64,000 bases of DNA from contig NZ_JANPLK010000040.1 of the NCBI RefSeq assembly GCF_031426495.1, forward strand, positions 136,283 through 200,282. The letters run 5' to 3'. This DNA comes from Gemmatimonas sp. GTDB taxonomy: Bacteria; Gemmatimonadota; Gemmatimonadetes; Gemmatimonadales; Gemmatimonadaceae. The notes under the pieces were generated by a model. The model was not told the origin of the DNA, searched no databases, and saw only the letters and a program-made list of their open reading frames with translations. Positions 24,517-32,836 of this stretch are shown piece after piece; the first letter of the stretch is position 1; every line of letters begins with the position of its first letter. Position numbers and translations under genes: made by a program.

Positions 24517-25874
24517 TTCTTTCCTGCGCTTTTCGAGTCGCTCTTGCCCGCGCCCTTCCCGCCCGCCACCGCGTCGGCCGGCAGCGCTTCGTTGGGATTG
24601 ATCGACAGCGGGAAGCCGTTGAGCTGACGCCAGATCTCCCATCCAACGGTCACGTTGTCGAGCATGGCCCAGCCTTGCACACCCGTGCCAAGGCGGAGCT
24701 GCGCGGGCCACGCGCCATCGTTCGTCGTGTCCGGCACCAGCAATACGCGGAACTGCCCCGAGCGATTCGGAAATTGATCGATGACGGCGACCTGCGCGCC
24801 GAATGTCCCCGATGCCACCTGCGGCCATCCCGAGATCTGCAGGGCTGGCCAGCCGTCGAAGAAGATGCGTACGTGACGCCCGGGTTTGAGCAGCGCGATA
24901 TCCATCGGTTTGACGAAGAGCTCGACGGCCTTGCTCGGTCGGGCCGGCTGAATGGTGACAATGGGCTCGCCGGCTTTCACGATCTCGCCCTGTCCAGCCT
25001 TCGTGGCGCGCACGACGTAGCCATCCTGCGGCGCTTCGATGAGGTAGAAGCCGTTGCGAATGGTGAGCGAGCCGACCTTGTCCTTGAGCTTGGCCACCTC
25101 CGAGCGGCCTTCGCTGACCTCGGCGAGCGTCGACGCACGATCGGACCGCGCCTTCGAAATCTTCTCGCCATACTCCGCCGGAACGCTCGAGAGATCCGTC
25201 TGGACGCTGAGGAGCATCTGCTGCTTCTCTACCAACTTGGCGGACGCAGATTGCGCACGGATCTGAAACGCCTGCAGCTCGTTGACCGAGACGAGACCGA
25301 GCGTGTCGCGGAAGAGGCGTTCGCGGCGACGCAGCTGATCGCGCGCCACCGAATCCTCTAACACCGCCTGGCGAACTTCGGCGCGATACTGCTCGATCTT
25401 GTTCGCGGTCTGCTGCAGCTTGAAATCGCGTTGCGCGTCGAGCTGGGAAATCAGCGTGGTGAGGGCGGCGGCCTTGTTCTGCTTCTCGCCGATCGCGGAC
25501 TCCTTCGCCGACTGCTGCTGCGAGGTGAGCGGCAGCACGTTGGGATTGAGGTACTCCTCCTTGATCTCGGAGATGCGGACGATGCTGTCGCCCTTGCTCA
25601 CGTACTGACCTTCCTGCACGTACCACTGCTCGATGCGGCCATCGATCCGCGTGGGCAGTTCCTGCGGACGGTCGGCGGGATTGAGGGCCGTGACGGTACC
25701 TTCGCCGCGGACACTCTGCTGCCAGGGCACGAAGAGCACGAGGAACAGCGTGATGAGAATGCCCAGCAGCCAGCGGGATACGATGCGGCTGGTGTTCGCT
25801 TCGCCCAACAGCGCCGTCGTTTCCAACGGCAGGTGTTTGAGTTCGCGTTCGATATCGAGATCGGACAAGGCCAT
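24513..25874 (-). CDS. HlyD-family periplasmic adaptor (membrane fusion protein)
   Basis: 453 residues from ATG 25874, five bases after the ABC stop. One membrane anchor lies at about 32-52 (WLLGILITLFLVLFVPW). A split lipoyl/barrel-sandwich domain flanks a long coiled coil: first half around 60-100 (GRIEQWYVQEGQYVSKGD), helices about 115-285 (LTTLISQLDAQRDFKLQQ and on), second half around 290-320 (LIEAPQDGYVVRATKAGQGEIV). A beta-barrel follows and the tail is Gly/Lys/Ser-rich. It should bridge the inner-membrane ABC component and the TolC protein. The order ABC-HlyD-TolC with near-zero spacing marks a complete type I-like envelope machine. Confidence 0.92.
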   Translation of the reverse strand: MALSDLDIERELKHLPLETTALLGEANTSRIVSRWLLGILITLFLVLFVPWQQSVRGEGTVTALNPADRPQELPTRIDGRIEQWYVQEGQYVSKGDSIVRISEIKEEYLNPNVLPLTSQQQSAKESAIGEKQNKAAALTTLISQLDAQRDFKLQQTANKIEQYRAEVRQAVLEDSVARDQLRRRERLFRDTLGLVSVNELQAFQIRAQSASAKLVEKQQMLLSVQTDLSSVPAEYGEKISKARSDRASTLAEVSEGRSEVAKLKDKVGSLTIRNGFYLIEAPQDGYVVRATKAGQGEIVKAGEPIVTIQPARPSKAVELFVKPMDIALLKPGRHVRIFFDGWPALQISGWPQVASGTFGAQVAVIDQFPNRSGQFRVLLVPDTTNDGAWPAQLRLGTGVQGWAMLDNVTVGWEIWRQLNGFPLSINPNEALPADAVAGGKGAGKSDSKSAGKK

Positions 25875-25879
25875 GGTAT

Positions 25880-28102
25880 TCAGGCTCCCGTGGTCATGGG
25901 CGTCTCGTGCAGCAAGTTGCGGCACATCGGGTCCTGTCGCAGGACGCTGAACGGGCCTTCGCGCACGATCTGACCTTGATCGACCACGAGCACGCGGTCG
26001 AACGCGGCCAGCAACTGGGGATCGTGCGACACCGTGATGACCGTCCACGGCCGGTTGCGATCGGTGAGCAGCTTGATGATGAGCGTGCGCGACGCGGCGT
26101 CGAGGTTCTGGAAGAAGTCGTCGAGCACGATGAGGCGCGGACGGCCAACCATGCCTTGCGCCACGAGCAGCTTGCTCGCGAGATGAGCGGGCAGCGTTCG
26201 TCCACCGTTCGTGAGTTCGGTCTGGATGCCCTGCGGCAGCTGCTGGATTTCGTCCGTGAGGGCAAGGTCGTCAAGCGCCTCGCGGACATCGCGCGGCGTG
26301 ATGTGCGTGCGGCCCACGCTGACATTCTCCTCCACCGTGCCGTCGAAGAGATCCGTCCACGAGAGCATCTGCCCGATGCGCGCGCGCAGGGCCGGCCGAT
26401 CCAAATCGCGCAGCGTGACGCCGTCGAATCGAATCGTGCCATCGTAATCATCGATCAGGCCGCCGAGCAGCTTGAGCAAAGTGGACTGGCCCGATCCGTC
26501 CGAGCCCATGATGGCCACCCGTTCGCCGGGCTCGATCTGCAACGTGACACCGTCCACGGAGGCCGAACGCGCCGAGGGATACCGGTAGCGGAGGTCCTTC
26601 GTCACGATGGACACGCCCACCCCGAGTGTGTGGATCGGCGCGAGGCCGCCGCGGGCTTCGAGCGGCAGATCCGCGACGTGGCCCGACTTGTCCACGCTGG
26701 TGAGCACGTCGTATACCGTGGCGAGACTGGTGATCAACTTTTCGACGCCGGCGAGCACGGTGACGATGACGACTTCGGCCGCCACGAACTGACCGAGCAG
26801 CAGCCGGTTGGTTTGCACCAGCGTCGCGCCGATGATCAGCACAGCCGCTGTGATGAACGTCTTGAAGCCGATCAGGGCAATGGTCTGCTTTACCAGCACG
26901 GCGAAGTGCTTGCGCCGGTACTTGAGGTAGCCGGTGACCACGTCGTCCATCCGCTCCACCGGCAGCGTGGAGTCGCCGGCATACTTGAACGCGTGAAACG
27001 CGCGCGCGATCTCCTCGAGCCAGTGCACCGCCTTGTACTTGTACTTCGATTCCACAATCGATGTCTCGAGCCCCTCGGGCCCGGACCAGCGAATGATGAA
27101 CCAGAGTGCAGCCGTGACCACGATCGCGAACACGGAAAACCAGGGACTATATAACGTGAGCAGCATGAGGCTGAACACGATCGTGAGCAGCGCCGTGGGG
27201 ACATCGAGCAGCAGCTTCTGTACGCCCTTCTGAATCGCGATGGCCTCGAACAGCCGGTTCATCTGCTCGGGCAGATTCTGCTCCAGCGACGCGGCATAGC
27301 GTAGCCGCGGAATGCGAAAGGCGAACTCGAGCGCCATGCGGGCGAAGACGCGCTGCTGGATGCGCTCCACCACCTTGAGAATGCCGATCTGCAGCACACC
27401 GGCGATGATCGTCCCCAGCACGACGAAGGAGATCAGCACGATCACGGGCTGCAGATAGAGCCGGCCCTGGACGATCTGCACGATACCGCCAACGGCGAGT
27501 GGCAGAATCAGACTCAATCCGCCGGACAGCGTCGCATAAAAAAAGACCGTGAGAATCTCACGACGCTCCCGGGCGAACAGGGCGAAGGTGCGGTCGAGCG
27601 GCGTCCGCGGTTCGTGTTCGTCGGCGCGGCCGGACTCGCCGACGGGACTGTGGGGGTAGGCGCTCGAGAGGGAGCTGTTGGACGGCCGCAGCGCCATTGG
27701 CGCCAGTGCCGTCAGCGCATTCCCCGAACTCATGCGTCGAAACAGGGTCTCCGCGAGCGAGTCGCCCTGTCCGTCGATGACGATCTCGCTGCCGTCGCGG
27801 GGAACCAAGAGCGCCTGGACCCGGTCGCTGGCGTCGCGACACACGACGATCGCATCGTCATTGCGCACGTCGACCAGCACGATGGGCACCGTACGCTCCG
27901 CGATGGCGAGCTTGAGCGTATCGAGGGAGATCTGCCGGTCGAGGTAGCCGACATCGACGGCGCCGCCAATAGACCGCAATCGATTCGGCAACGGATCGGT
28001 GGACAAGATCTGACGCGTGAGCGCGCGCCAGCGCGCCTGCTCGACATCGAGTCCGAGCGCAGCGGTAACGAGTTGGTTGACGCGAGTTGCCTGAGCCGAC
28101 AT
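25880..28102 (-). CDS. ABC exporter-like protein with degenerate nucleotide-binding domain
   Basis: 740 residues. Residues 1-165 are a soluble N-terminal domain with no recognisable C39 protease triad. Membrane helices lie at about 180-470 in the usual six-helix exporter pattern (LSLILPLAVGGIVQIVQ, FMLLTLYSPWF-like segments). The C-terminal ABC domain (about 490-735) is strongly altered: Walker A reads GSDGSGQST with Gln at 539 in place of the ATP-binding Lys; the Q-loop position is Ser 581; the LSGGQ signature is LPAHL (637-641); the catalytic Glu after Walker B is Asp (D661-D662). The H-loop H693 remains. ATP hydrolysis is doubtful. It heads an operon with HlyD and TolC genes. The frame is intact, which argues against simple decay. 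Confidence 0.88.
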   Translation of the reverse strand: MSAQATRVNQLVTAALGLDVEQARWRALTRQILSTDPLPNRLRSIGGAVDVGYLDRQISLDTLKLAIAERTVPIVLVDVRNDDAIVVCRDASDRVQALLVPRDGSEIVIDGQGDSLAETLFRRMSSGNALTALAPMALRPSNSSLSSAYPHSPVGESGRADEHEPRTPLDRTFALFARERREILTVFFYATLSGGLSLILPLAVGGIVQIVQGRLYLQPVIVLISFVVLGTIIAGVLQIGILKVVERIQQRVFARMALEFAFRIPRLRYAASLEQNLPEQMNRLFEAIAIQKGVQKLLLDVPTALLTIVFSLMLLTLYSPWFSVFAIVVTAALWFIIRWSGPEGLETSIVESKYKYKAVHWLEEIARAFHAFKYAGDSTLPVERMDDVVTGYLKYRRKHFAVLVKQTIALIGFKTFITAAVLIIGATLVQTNRLLLGQFVAAEVVIVTVLAGVEKLITSLATVYDVLTSVDKSGHVADLPLEARGGLAPIHTLGVGVSIVTKDLRYRYPSARSASVDGVTLQIEPGERVAIMGSDGSGQSTLLKLLGGLIDDYDGTIRFDGVTLRDLDRPALRARIGQMLSWTDLFDGTVEENVSVGRTHITPRDVREALDDLALTDEIQQLPQGIQTELTNGGRTLPAHLASKLLVAQGMVGRPRLIVLDDFFQNLDAASRTLIIKLLTDRNRPWTVITVSHDPQLLAAFDRVLVVDQGQIVREGPFSVLRQDPMCRNLLHETPMTTGA

Positions 28103-28219
28103 GACGCAATTGGGGGAGCTATGAGCAAGAACGTCCCGTCGTCGCGTCGGGCGACGAGGGCGAACGCGATGAGAGGCGGGCCTGAGTGCCCGCGCTCCAG
28201 AGACCGGTGCCGCGAGTGA

Positions 28220-28660
28220 TCAGCGGTGGATCGGCGGGGCTCGTGTCGGCGCTGAGCCCAGCCGGCCATCGCGACGCTGCGCAGAGACACGCGCGACGGT
28301 TGGTGTGCTACGATGCCGATCGTACGAGGAGCGGGCAAGAGAATCACCCGTACGCTCGACGCCGGGGATCTGCGACGACGCCGTGCGCTGGCCGCGGCGT
28401 CCGCCGCTGCGCTGCCAGGCGGCGCGCGCGGTGGGGGCCAGCCGCGCCGAGGCGCGATCAGTCGGTGCGGCGTGGTTCATCGCCAGCACGCGCTGCGCCG
28501 ACTCGATCCGGAACCGGCCGCTCTCCAGGTTCGTGGCGGTATGCTGCATGGTCGGCAGGGGCCGAGAGGCCATCGGCGCACCGGCGAGCAACACGCACAC
28601 CATGGCCGCACAGGCCAAAGCGAGGTGAACCAGCCAGCTGGGACGAGGCGCTGCAGTCAT
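28220..28660 (-). CDS. Hypothetical small protein with N-terminal membrane segment
   Basis: A 146-residue frame from ATG 28660. It has a plausible signal or anchor segment at about 9-28 (LVHLALACAAMVCVLLAGAP), then a Ser/Arg/Ala-rich region with no recognisable domain. It precedes the ABC gene by 117 bases on the same strand and might be the first gene of that operon, possibly a secreted cargo or accessory. The Arg-rich composition is also what a random frame in GC-rich DNA gives, and an opposite-strand frame of similar length exists, so support is weak. Confidence 0.4.
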   Translation of the reverse strand: MTAAPRPSWLVHLALACAAMVCVLLAGAPMASRPLPTMQHTATNLESGRFRIESAQRVLAMNHAAPTDRASARLAPTARAAWQRSGGRRGQRTASSQIPGVERTGDSLARSSYDRHRSTPTVARVSAQRRDGRLGSAPTRAPPIHR

Positions 28661-28713
28661 ACGGTCAACAAATACGACATCACTGATCGGGATTCAAGCG
28701 GCTTCGGAGTTAA

Positions 28714-28744
28714 GATTGGTCGCGATCGGTAGGCGCGACCGATT
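28714..28744. promoter_or_regulatory. Inverted repeat between divergent genes (operator candidate)
   Basis: Arms 28714-28724 and 28734-28744 (gattggtcgcg and its near-complement) flank a 9-base centre, with one extra base in one arm. It lies between the small membrane protein gene (leftward) and the barrel gene (rightward), where divergent promoters are expected. No regulator gene is adjacent. Confidence 0.35.
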
Positions 28745-28844
28745 CGTGACACTTTCTTCTGGCACCGGCGTACGGCTCATCACCAGCAGATCGCACTCGG
28801 CGGTTCTGTCACAGGCTCTAATTGCACGATCAACGCGCCTATCC

Positions 28845-29588
28845 ATGTCTTGCGTTTCCATTGGTTCACACCGTGTCGCGGCCGCGCTCATGAGCGGTTT
28901 CGCGGCCGTCCTGCTGGCCGGTTCGGCCAGCGCACAGTCCAGCGGCATCGGCGGCGCGCCGTCTGGTCGCGGATCGATCGGCGTCCATCTGCAGGTCTCT
29001 GAACCCAAAGGCGAGCTTGGTCGGAATACAGGCAACGGCTTCGGCTTCGGCGGCTATGTCCTCATGCGGCTCGATCCGAACTCCATCGCCAATCTCCGTG
29101 GCGATGTCTCGTTTCTGATGTACGGGAATACCACCCGTCGCATTCCATTAAATGGAACGGGTGGCCTGCTTCAGCTGGACTTGCGCACCACCAGCAACAT
29201 TGTGTCGGTCGTGACGGGGCCGCAGCTGCTCGGCCCCACCGGAACCTTTACCCCCTACGCCACCGCGCTCGGCGGATTTTCGGTATTCTGGACCTCGAGT
29301 GCGATCGAAGGATCGAGCAACGAGAACGACCCCTTCGCCACGACCACGAATGCCAGTGACGCGGTGTTGGCCTACGGGGGAGCCGTGGGCAGCTACATCC
29401 GGGTGAGCAACGGCAAGAATCCGGTACGCATCGATCTTGGCGCGCGCTTTCTCCGTCACGATGACGTCCGATATCTCAACGCCGATCGGGTCCGCGAGGC
29501 GTACGCCAACGATCGTCCGCCCGTCCCGATTCGCGGTCGTGCCGACTTCGTGACGTACTATCTCGGCGTCAACGCGATCGTCTTTTAG
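28845..29588 (+). CDS. Outer-membrane beta-barrel protein
   Basis: 247 residues from ATG 28845, where a signal peptide begins (about 1-31, ending GSASAQ); the frame is open earlier but not signal-like. The mature part alternates hydrophobic and polar residues in short strands separated by Gly/Asn turns (GFGFGGYVLMRLDP, LRGDVSFLMYGN, YATALGGFSVFW, ADFVTYYLGVNAIVF). It ends in Phe, the usual C-terminal residue recognised by the Bam machinery. The size suggests an OmpA/OmpW-like barrel of 8-10 strands. Its stop interlocks by four bases with the stop of the convergent NodB-fusion gene. Confidence 0.82.
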   Translation: MSCVSIGSHRVAAALMSGFAAVLLAGSASAQSSGIGGAPSGRGSIGVHLQVSEPKGELGRNTGNGFGFGGYVLMRLDPNSIANLRGDVSFLMYGNTTRRIPLNGTGGLLQLDLRTTSNIVSVVTGPQLLGPTGTFTPYATALGGFSVFWTSSAIEGSSNENDPFATTTNASDAVLAYGGAVGSYIRVSNGKNPVRIDLGARFLRHDDVRYLNADRVREAYANDRPPVPIRGRADFVTYYLGVNAIVF

Positions 29589-30712
29589 CGTGGCGCTTCT
29601 CGTTGGCAGACGGTCGGTCGTTGGACGTATCGTCCGCTCACTTTCCGTTTGAAGCGTTTCATGGTGATGCTGGGAAACACCACGACACGACGCACGTGAA
29701 ACGGATCTTCGTGCATCGCGAGCGGCCCGGAGTTGGTCGCCAAGGCGTAACGGAAGCCGGCGTGCCGCGCGAGTTCTTTGGCTTGCGCCGACAGGTGGCC
29801 GTACGGATAGGCGAACGTCTGAACGGGCACGCCCAGCTCTGACTCCAACTGCGTCTTGGAGTGCTGAATCTCTACCCGAGCCCGTTCAAGATCGACGGTG
29901 CTCAGGTCGGCGTGCGTGACCGTGTGCGCTCCGAATTCCACCAATCCGCTCTCAAGCATCTCGCGGCGTTCCGCCTGATTCAGCAGACGACGCGGCGCAT
30001 CACCACGCCGCATGTCCCATTCGTTGTGTTGGAGGCCGGAGACGAGGTAAATGACGGCTTTGGCGTTGTACTTCTTAAGCAGCGGAAACAGCAACCGAAA
30101 ATTGTCCTCATACCCGTCGTCGAACGTTAGCACGACGGCGCGCCGCTGCTTCTCGAACACCATTGCATTGTCGACATCGGCGAAATGCAAGGTACGGAAG
30201 CGGTGATCGCGCAAGTATTGGAGCTGCGCTTCGAATCGGTCGGCGCGCAAGTGCGTTTCGAACTCGCTTCCCTCGTCGTCACGCTCGATGAGACGATGGT
30301 AGCAGAGGATCGGTATCTCATGGCGAGTCGCCTTGACGTACGTCGATCGGTACGCGTATTCACGGCAAACCACGTCAGCGTCGCTCGTGGCGTCGGCCGT
30401 TACGCTAACCAGCGGCACCCCAGCCAGGCGGGACGCCAGCCAGCTCGCCAAACGAACGCGTGGGGAGCGCGCATCAACAACCTGAAGGCGGTTCCGGCGG
30501 ATCAACCACACCAGCGAAAGCACACCCTTGCCGGTCCGCCAAAGCGAACCGGCACCCAGCCGAACCTTGACGCGGCTAGCTCTGGTTGGCGCGTGTGCAT
30601 GCTCGGAGGCGATAAACACGTCGTGCCCTCGTGCGACGAGCGCATCGGCCAGTGTTACAGCGTGTGCGTCCGCGGTCGGATCCGCATGGTCTACGGTAAG
30701 GAGAACTCGCAC
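29585..30712 (-). CDS. Glycosyltransferase-like domain fused to NodB polysaccharide deacetylase
   Basis: 375 residues from GTG 30712, five bases after the methyltransferase stop. Residues 1-125 resemble the N-terminal Rossmann half of GT4 glycosyltransferases (RVLLTVDHADPTADAHAVTLADALVARGHDV pattern), without the C-terminal nucleotide-sugar-binding half. Residues about 130-370 form a NodB/CE4 deacetylase: motif 1 TFDDGYEDN (D198, D199), motif 2 HTVTH (H263, H267 as metal ligands), motif 3 YPYG (303-305). The enzyme should remove N-acetyl groups from an envelope or exported sugar polymer. No membrane or signal segment is clear. It is cotranscribed with a NodS-like methyltransferase. Confidence 0.85.
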   Translation of the reverse strand: MRVLLTVDHADPTADAHAVTLADALVARGHDVFIASEHAHAPTRASRVKVRLGAGSLWRTGKGVLSLVWLIRRNRLQVVDARSPRVRLASWLASRLAGVPLVSVTADATSDADVVCREYAYRSTYVKATRHEIPILCYHRLIERDDEGSEFETHLRADRFEAQLQYLRDHRFRTLHFADVDNAMVFEKQRRAVVLTFDDGYEDNFRLLFPLLKKYNAKAVIYLVSGLQHNEWDMRRGDAPRRLLNQAERREMLESGLVEFGAHTVTHADLSTVDLERARVEIQHSKTQLESELGVPVQTFAYPYGHLSAQAKELARHAGFRYALATNSGPLAMHEDPFHVRRVVVFPSITMKRFKRKVSGRYVQRPTVCQREAPR

Positions 30713-30717
30713 GACAC

Positions 30718-31437
30718 TCAGGCGACTGGTTGGACGACTAAGCCAAAGTGCTTGGATCCCGCAGGCCCACGCCGCGCAGCGCGGTGGGCCAGAAACTGGA
30801 ACACGCGCGGGCTGCACAACAGTCGTTGTCCCCACGCCGAGTCCCGCCGCGACTTAAGCGCGGTCTTGAGCCGAAACCAGTACCGGTCGTTGAAGTACAA
30901 CGCTTCTCGAATCCGTCCGCCGGCGGTCTCGACCAAATTCACGTACGACTGCTGCGCGGTCGGGTTCATGAAGTCGGTGGCAATCAGCACGCCGTTTGCG
31001 GAGAGCAGGGGCAACAGCGCCCGCACCGCCCGCACAGCGCGTTCAGCGCCATCGAAGGCGCCAAGCAACACGTCGCCAGCGAACACGACGTCGAAGTGGC
31101 CGCGAGGATACGCGGGCGCCAAGGCATCGCCCAATTGTATGTCAAACGCGGTCGAGGTTCGACGGGCCGCGCAGCGGTCTTGCGTCATGCGAATGGCCGT
31201 TGGTGAAATGTCGAACGCACTGACACGTGGCGCGTAGTCGGCCAGCATCTCGGTCAGGTACCCGAGACTGCAGCCCACGTCGAGCACGCGGCGCGGGCGG
31301 GGTTGCCAACGGCGTGCGGCTCTCAACGTGAGGTGGTACTTGGACTGTTCAGCCGCCTGACGATACCCCCACGGGTCGGCGTGAGTCCGATACAAGTCAT
31401 CGAAGAATGCGGCGTCTCTCGGAACGGCACCTGGCAT
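30718..31437 (-). CDS. NodS-like SAM-dependent methyltransferase
   Basis: 239 residues from ATG 31437 (a TTG at 31518 would extend it). A class I methyltransferase fold: motif I VLDVGCSLGYLTEML, acidic residue of motif II in VSAFDIS, motif IV HFDVVFAGDVLLGAF. The opening FFDDLYRTHADPWGYR with AEQSKYHLT is the pattern of NodS-type methyltransferases, which N-methylate a deacetylated sugar in rhizobial Nod-factor synthesis. The next gene encodes a NodB-type deacetylase, which would produce such a free amine. An equivalent deacetylate-then-methylate step on a different glycan is a reasonable inference. Confidence 0.82.
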   Translation of the reverse strand: MPGAVPRDAAFFDDLYRTHADPWGYRQAAEQSKYHLTLRAARRWQPRPRRVLDVGCSLGYLTEMLADYAPRVSAFDISPTAIRMTQDRCAARRTSTAFDIQLGDALAPAYPRGHFDVVFAGDVLLGAFDGAERAVRAVRALLPLLSANGVLIATDFMNPTAQQSYVNLVETAGGRIREALYFNDRYWFRLKTALKSRRDSAWGQRLLCSPRVFQFLAHRAARRGPAGSKHFGLVVQPVA

Positions 31438-31764
31438 CGGTTCTAGAAAAGAGGAAATGGCCGCTGTCCGCTCTGTGTCAACGCCGATGAACGATCGCCG
31501 AATGACGACGCTTGTCAATGCGACCGGTCATCCTTGTTATGGTTTGGCATCACGTCCCACGTTCGTCTCGCAAGACTTGACAACACCACGGATTGATCGA
31601 CTTTGGACACTCGTCGTGCGCTCATATCACCTCAAACGTGCGGGACATGGTCGTTGCCAGAGACTAACTCCGATTCATCGGCCACAGCGGGCGGGGATTC
31701 CGCTCCGTCCTTCTTGAGCGAGGGTGTGCGCGTCGTACGCGCCGGCACGCGCCGTCTGAGGCGC
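31438..31764. other. Divergent intergenic region between two methyltransferase-like genes
   Basis: No gene is placed here. The frame of the rightward gene stays open back to a TTG at 31603, and the leftward gene could start at TTG 31518, so the true gap may be smaller. TTGACA at 31577-31582 matches a -35 box for a rightward promoter, but the sequence at -10 spacing is poor. Base composition is less GC-rich than in the neighbours. Confidence 0.4.
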
Positions 31765-32370
31765 ATGGTTTTCTCACCGCCTCCCAAGCCTTGGGACCCC
31801 AAGCCAGGCAAGCTCAATTTTTATGCGGACAGTTGGAAGCTGCAAGCGAAGGTCTGTCCGTGCGACCTGCAATTTGCCGACTTTCTGGCTGCCAGTGGTC
31901 GATCTGGCAGCATGGTGTTCCACTTCGGGACGGGTGAACACCATCTGCTGGCCAAAGAGAATCAGGCACTCTCGGAGCCCAATGAAATCCTCGGCATCAC
32001 CGCGTCGCTCGGCGAGTACGAGGCGTATGTCGACTACGTCATCAATGAGCCGCAGGCAGCGAAGTACTACAAGGTGCTCTTCGCGGATATCTACACGCTG
32101 ACGCCGCGCATGCTGCCGAAGTTCGACGTGGTGTCGCTCTTCCATTTGTGCGAGTTCTACAACGTGTCGAATGCCGAATACGCGCCGCTCGACGATACGT
32201 CGCTGGTCGAACTGTTTCTCGCGACGATGAATCCTGGCGGGGAGCTGCTGTTCTATACCGGCTCATTTGCGTACGCCAAGGCGCAACCGATCATCGAGCG
32301 CTTTGTCGACCAGGGCCGCCTCATCAAGAAAGCCGAGTATGAACAATTGCTCATTTACGCCGCTGGCTAG
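31765..32370 (+). CDS. Methyltransferase-fold protein, substrate unknown
   Basis: 201 residues from ATG 31765; an in-frame TTG at 31603 would add 54 mostly polar residues. A motif I-like glycine loop appears in MVFHFGTGEHHLL, an acidic beta-strand end in PKFDVVSLFHLCEFYNV, and a following strand in GELLFYTGSFAYA, together the outline of a Rossmann methyltransferase. The usual GxGxG is altered to GTGEH, so SAM binding is not assured. It is divergent from the NodS-like gene and may belong to the same glycan functions. I cannot name it further. Confidence 0.65.
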   Translation: MVFSPPPKPWDPKPGKLNFYADSWKLQAKVCPCDLQFADFLAASGRSGSMVFHFGTGEHHLLAKENQALSEPNEILGITASLGEYEAYVDYVINEPQAAKYYKVLFADIYTLTPRMLPKFDVVSLFHLCEFYNVSNAEYAPLDDTSLVELFLATMNPGGELLFYTGSFAYAKAQPIIERFVDQGRLIKKAEYEQLLIYAAG

Positions 32371-32397
32371 GCGCGTATTGCCAGCGTTCGGCGTCGC

Positions 32398-32835
32398 TCA
32401 GTCGTCGTCCGGACGTCGACGACGCTTGGTCTCACCGCGTTGACGCTTCTCGGTCAATCGTCGTTCGACGGAGCCCCGTGTAGGCCGCGTGGCCTTCCGG
32501 GGCTTCTGCACAATCAGTGCCCGCGACACGAGCTGCACGAGCCGCTCGATCGCCGCCCGCCGGTTCTGCTGCTGACTGCGATACTCGCCGGCCACGATGC
32601 GCAGTGCGCCGTCGCTGTCGAGGCGTGACGCGAGACGTGCCATGACGAGCGCCCGCTGTTCGTCACGCAGCGCGCGCGTGTGCCGCACGTTCCACTGGAG
32701 CGCGATGCGCGTGGCACTGCGATTCACATGCTGACCGCCGGGCCCACTCCCGGAGATGGCGGTGACGTCGAGTTCATACGCCGGAATGCAAACACCCGGA
32801 ACCACATCCACGTCGTCCTGTGACGGCGCGGTCAC
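32398..32835 (-). CDS. arfB: Alternative ribosome-rescue factor / peptidyl-tRNA hydrolase ArfB
   Basis: 145 residues from GTG 32835, chosen because a gggagg lies at the right distance upstream and the start follows the previous stop by one base. It has the peptide-release GGQ motif (GSGPGGQHVNRSATR) used to hydrolyse peptidyl-tRNA on stalled ribosomes, and a strongly basic C-terminal tail (RRLTEKRQRGETKRRRR) that in ArfB enters the empty mRNA channel. The length matches YaeJ/ArfB and is too short for a canonical release factor. It is cotranscribed with the exported methyltransferase and CNNM genes upstream. Confidence 0.93.
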   Translation of the reverse strand: MTAPSQDDVDVVPGVCIPAYELDVTAISGSGPGGQHVNRSATRIALQWNVRHTRALRDEQRALVMARLASRLDSDGALRIVAGEYRSQQQNRRAAIERLVQLVSRALIVQKPRKATRPTRGSVERRLTEKRQRGETKRRRRPDDD

Positions 32836-32836
32836 C

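Noticed and set aside
24517..25626. Upstream extension of the TolC gene over the HlyD gene
   Set aside because: Antiparallel logic fails: it is the out-of-frame shadow of the HlyD gene on the same strand, and GTG 24516 gives a signal peptide and GTGA coupling.
28186..28686. Plus-strand frame opposite the small membrane protein at 28220-28660
   Set aside because: No signal, domain or ribosome-binding site; Arg-rich shadow composition. The minus-strand frame at least has a membrane segment and fits the operon direction.
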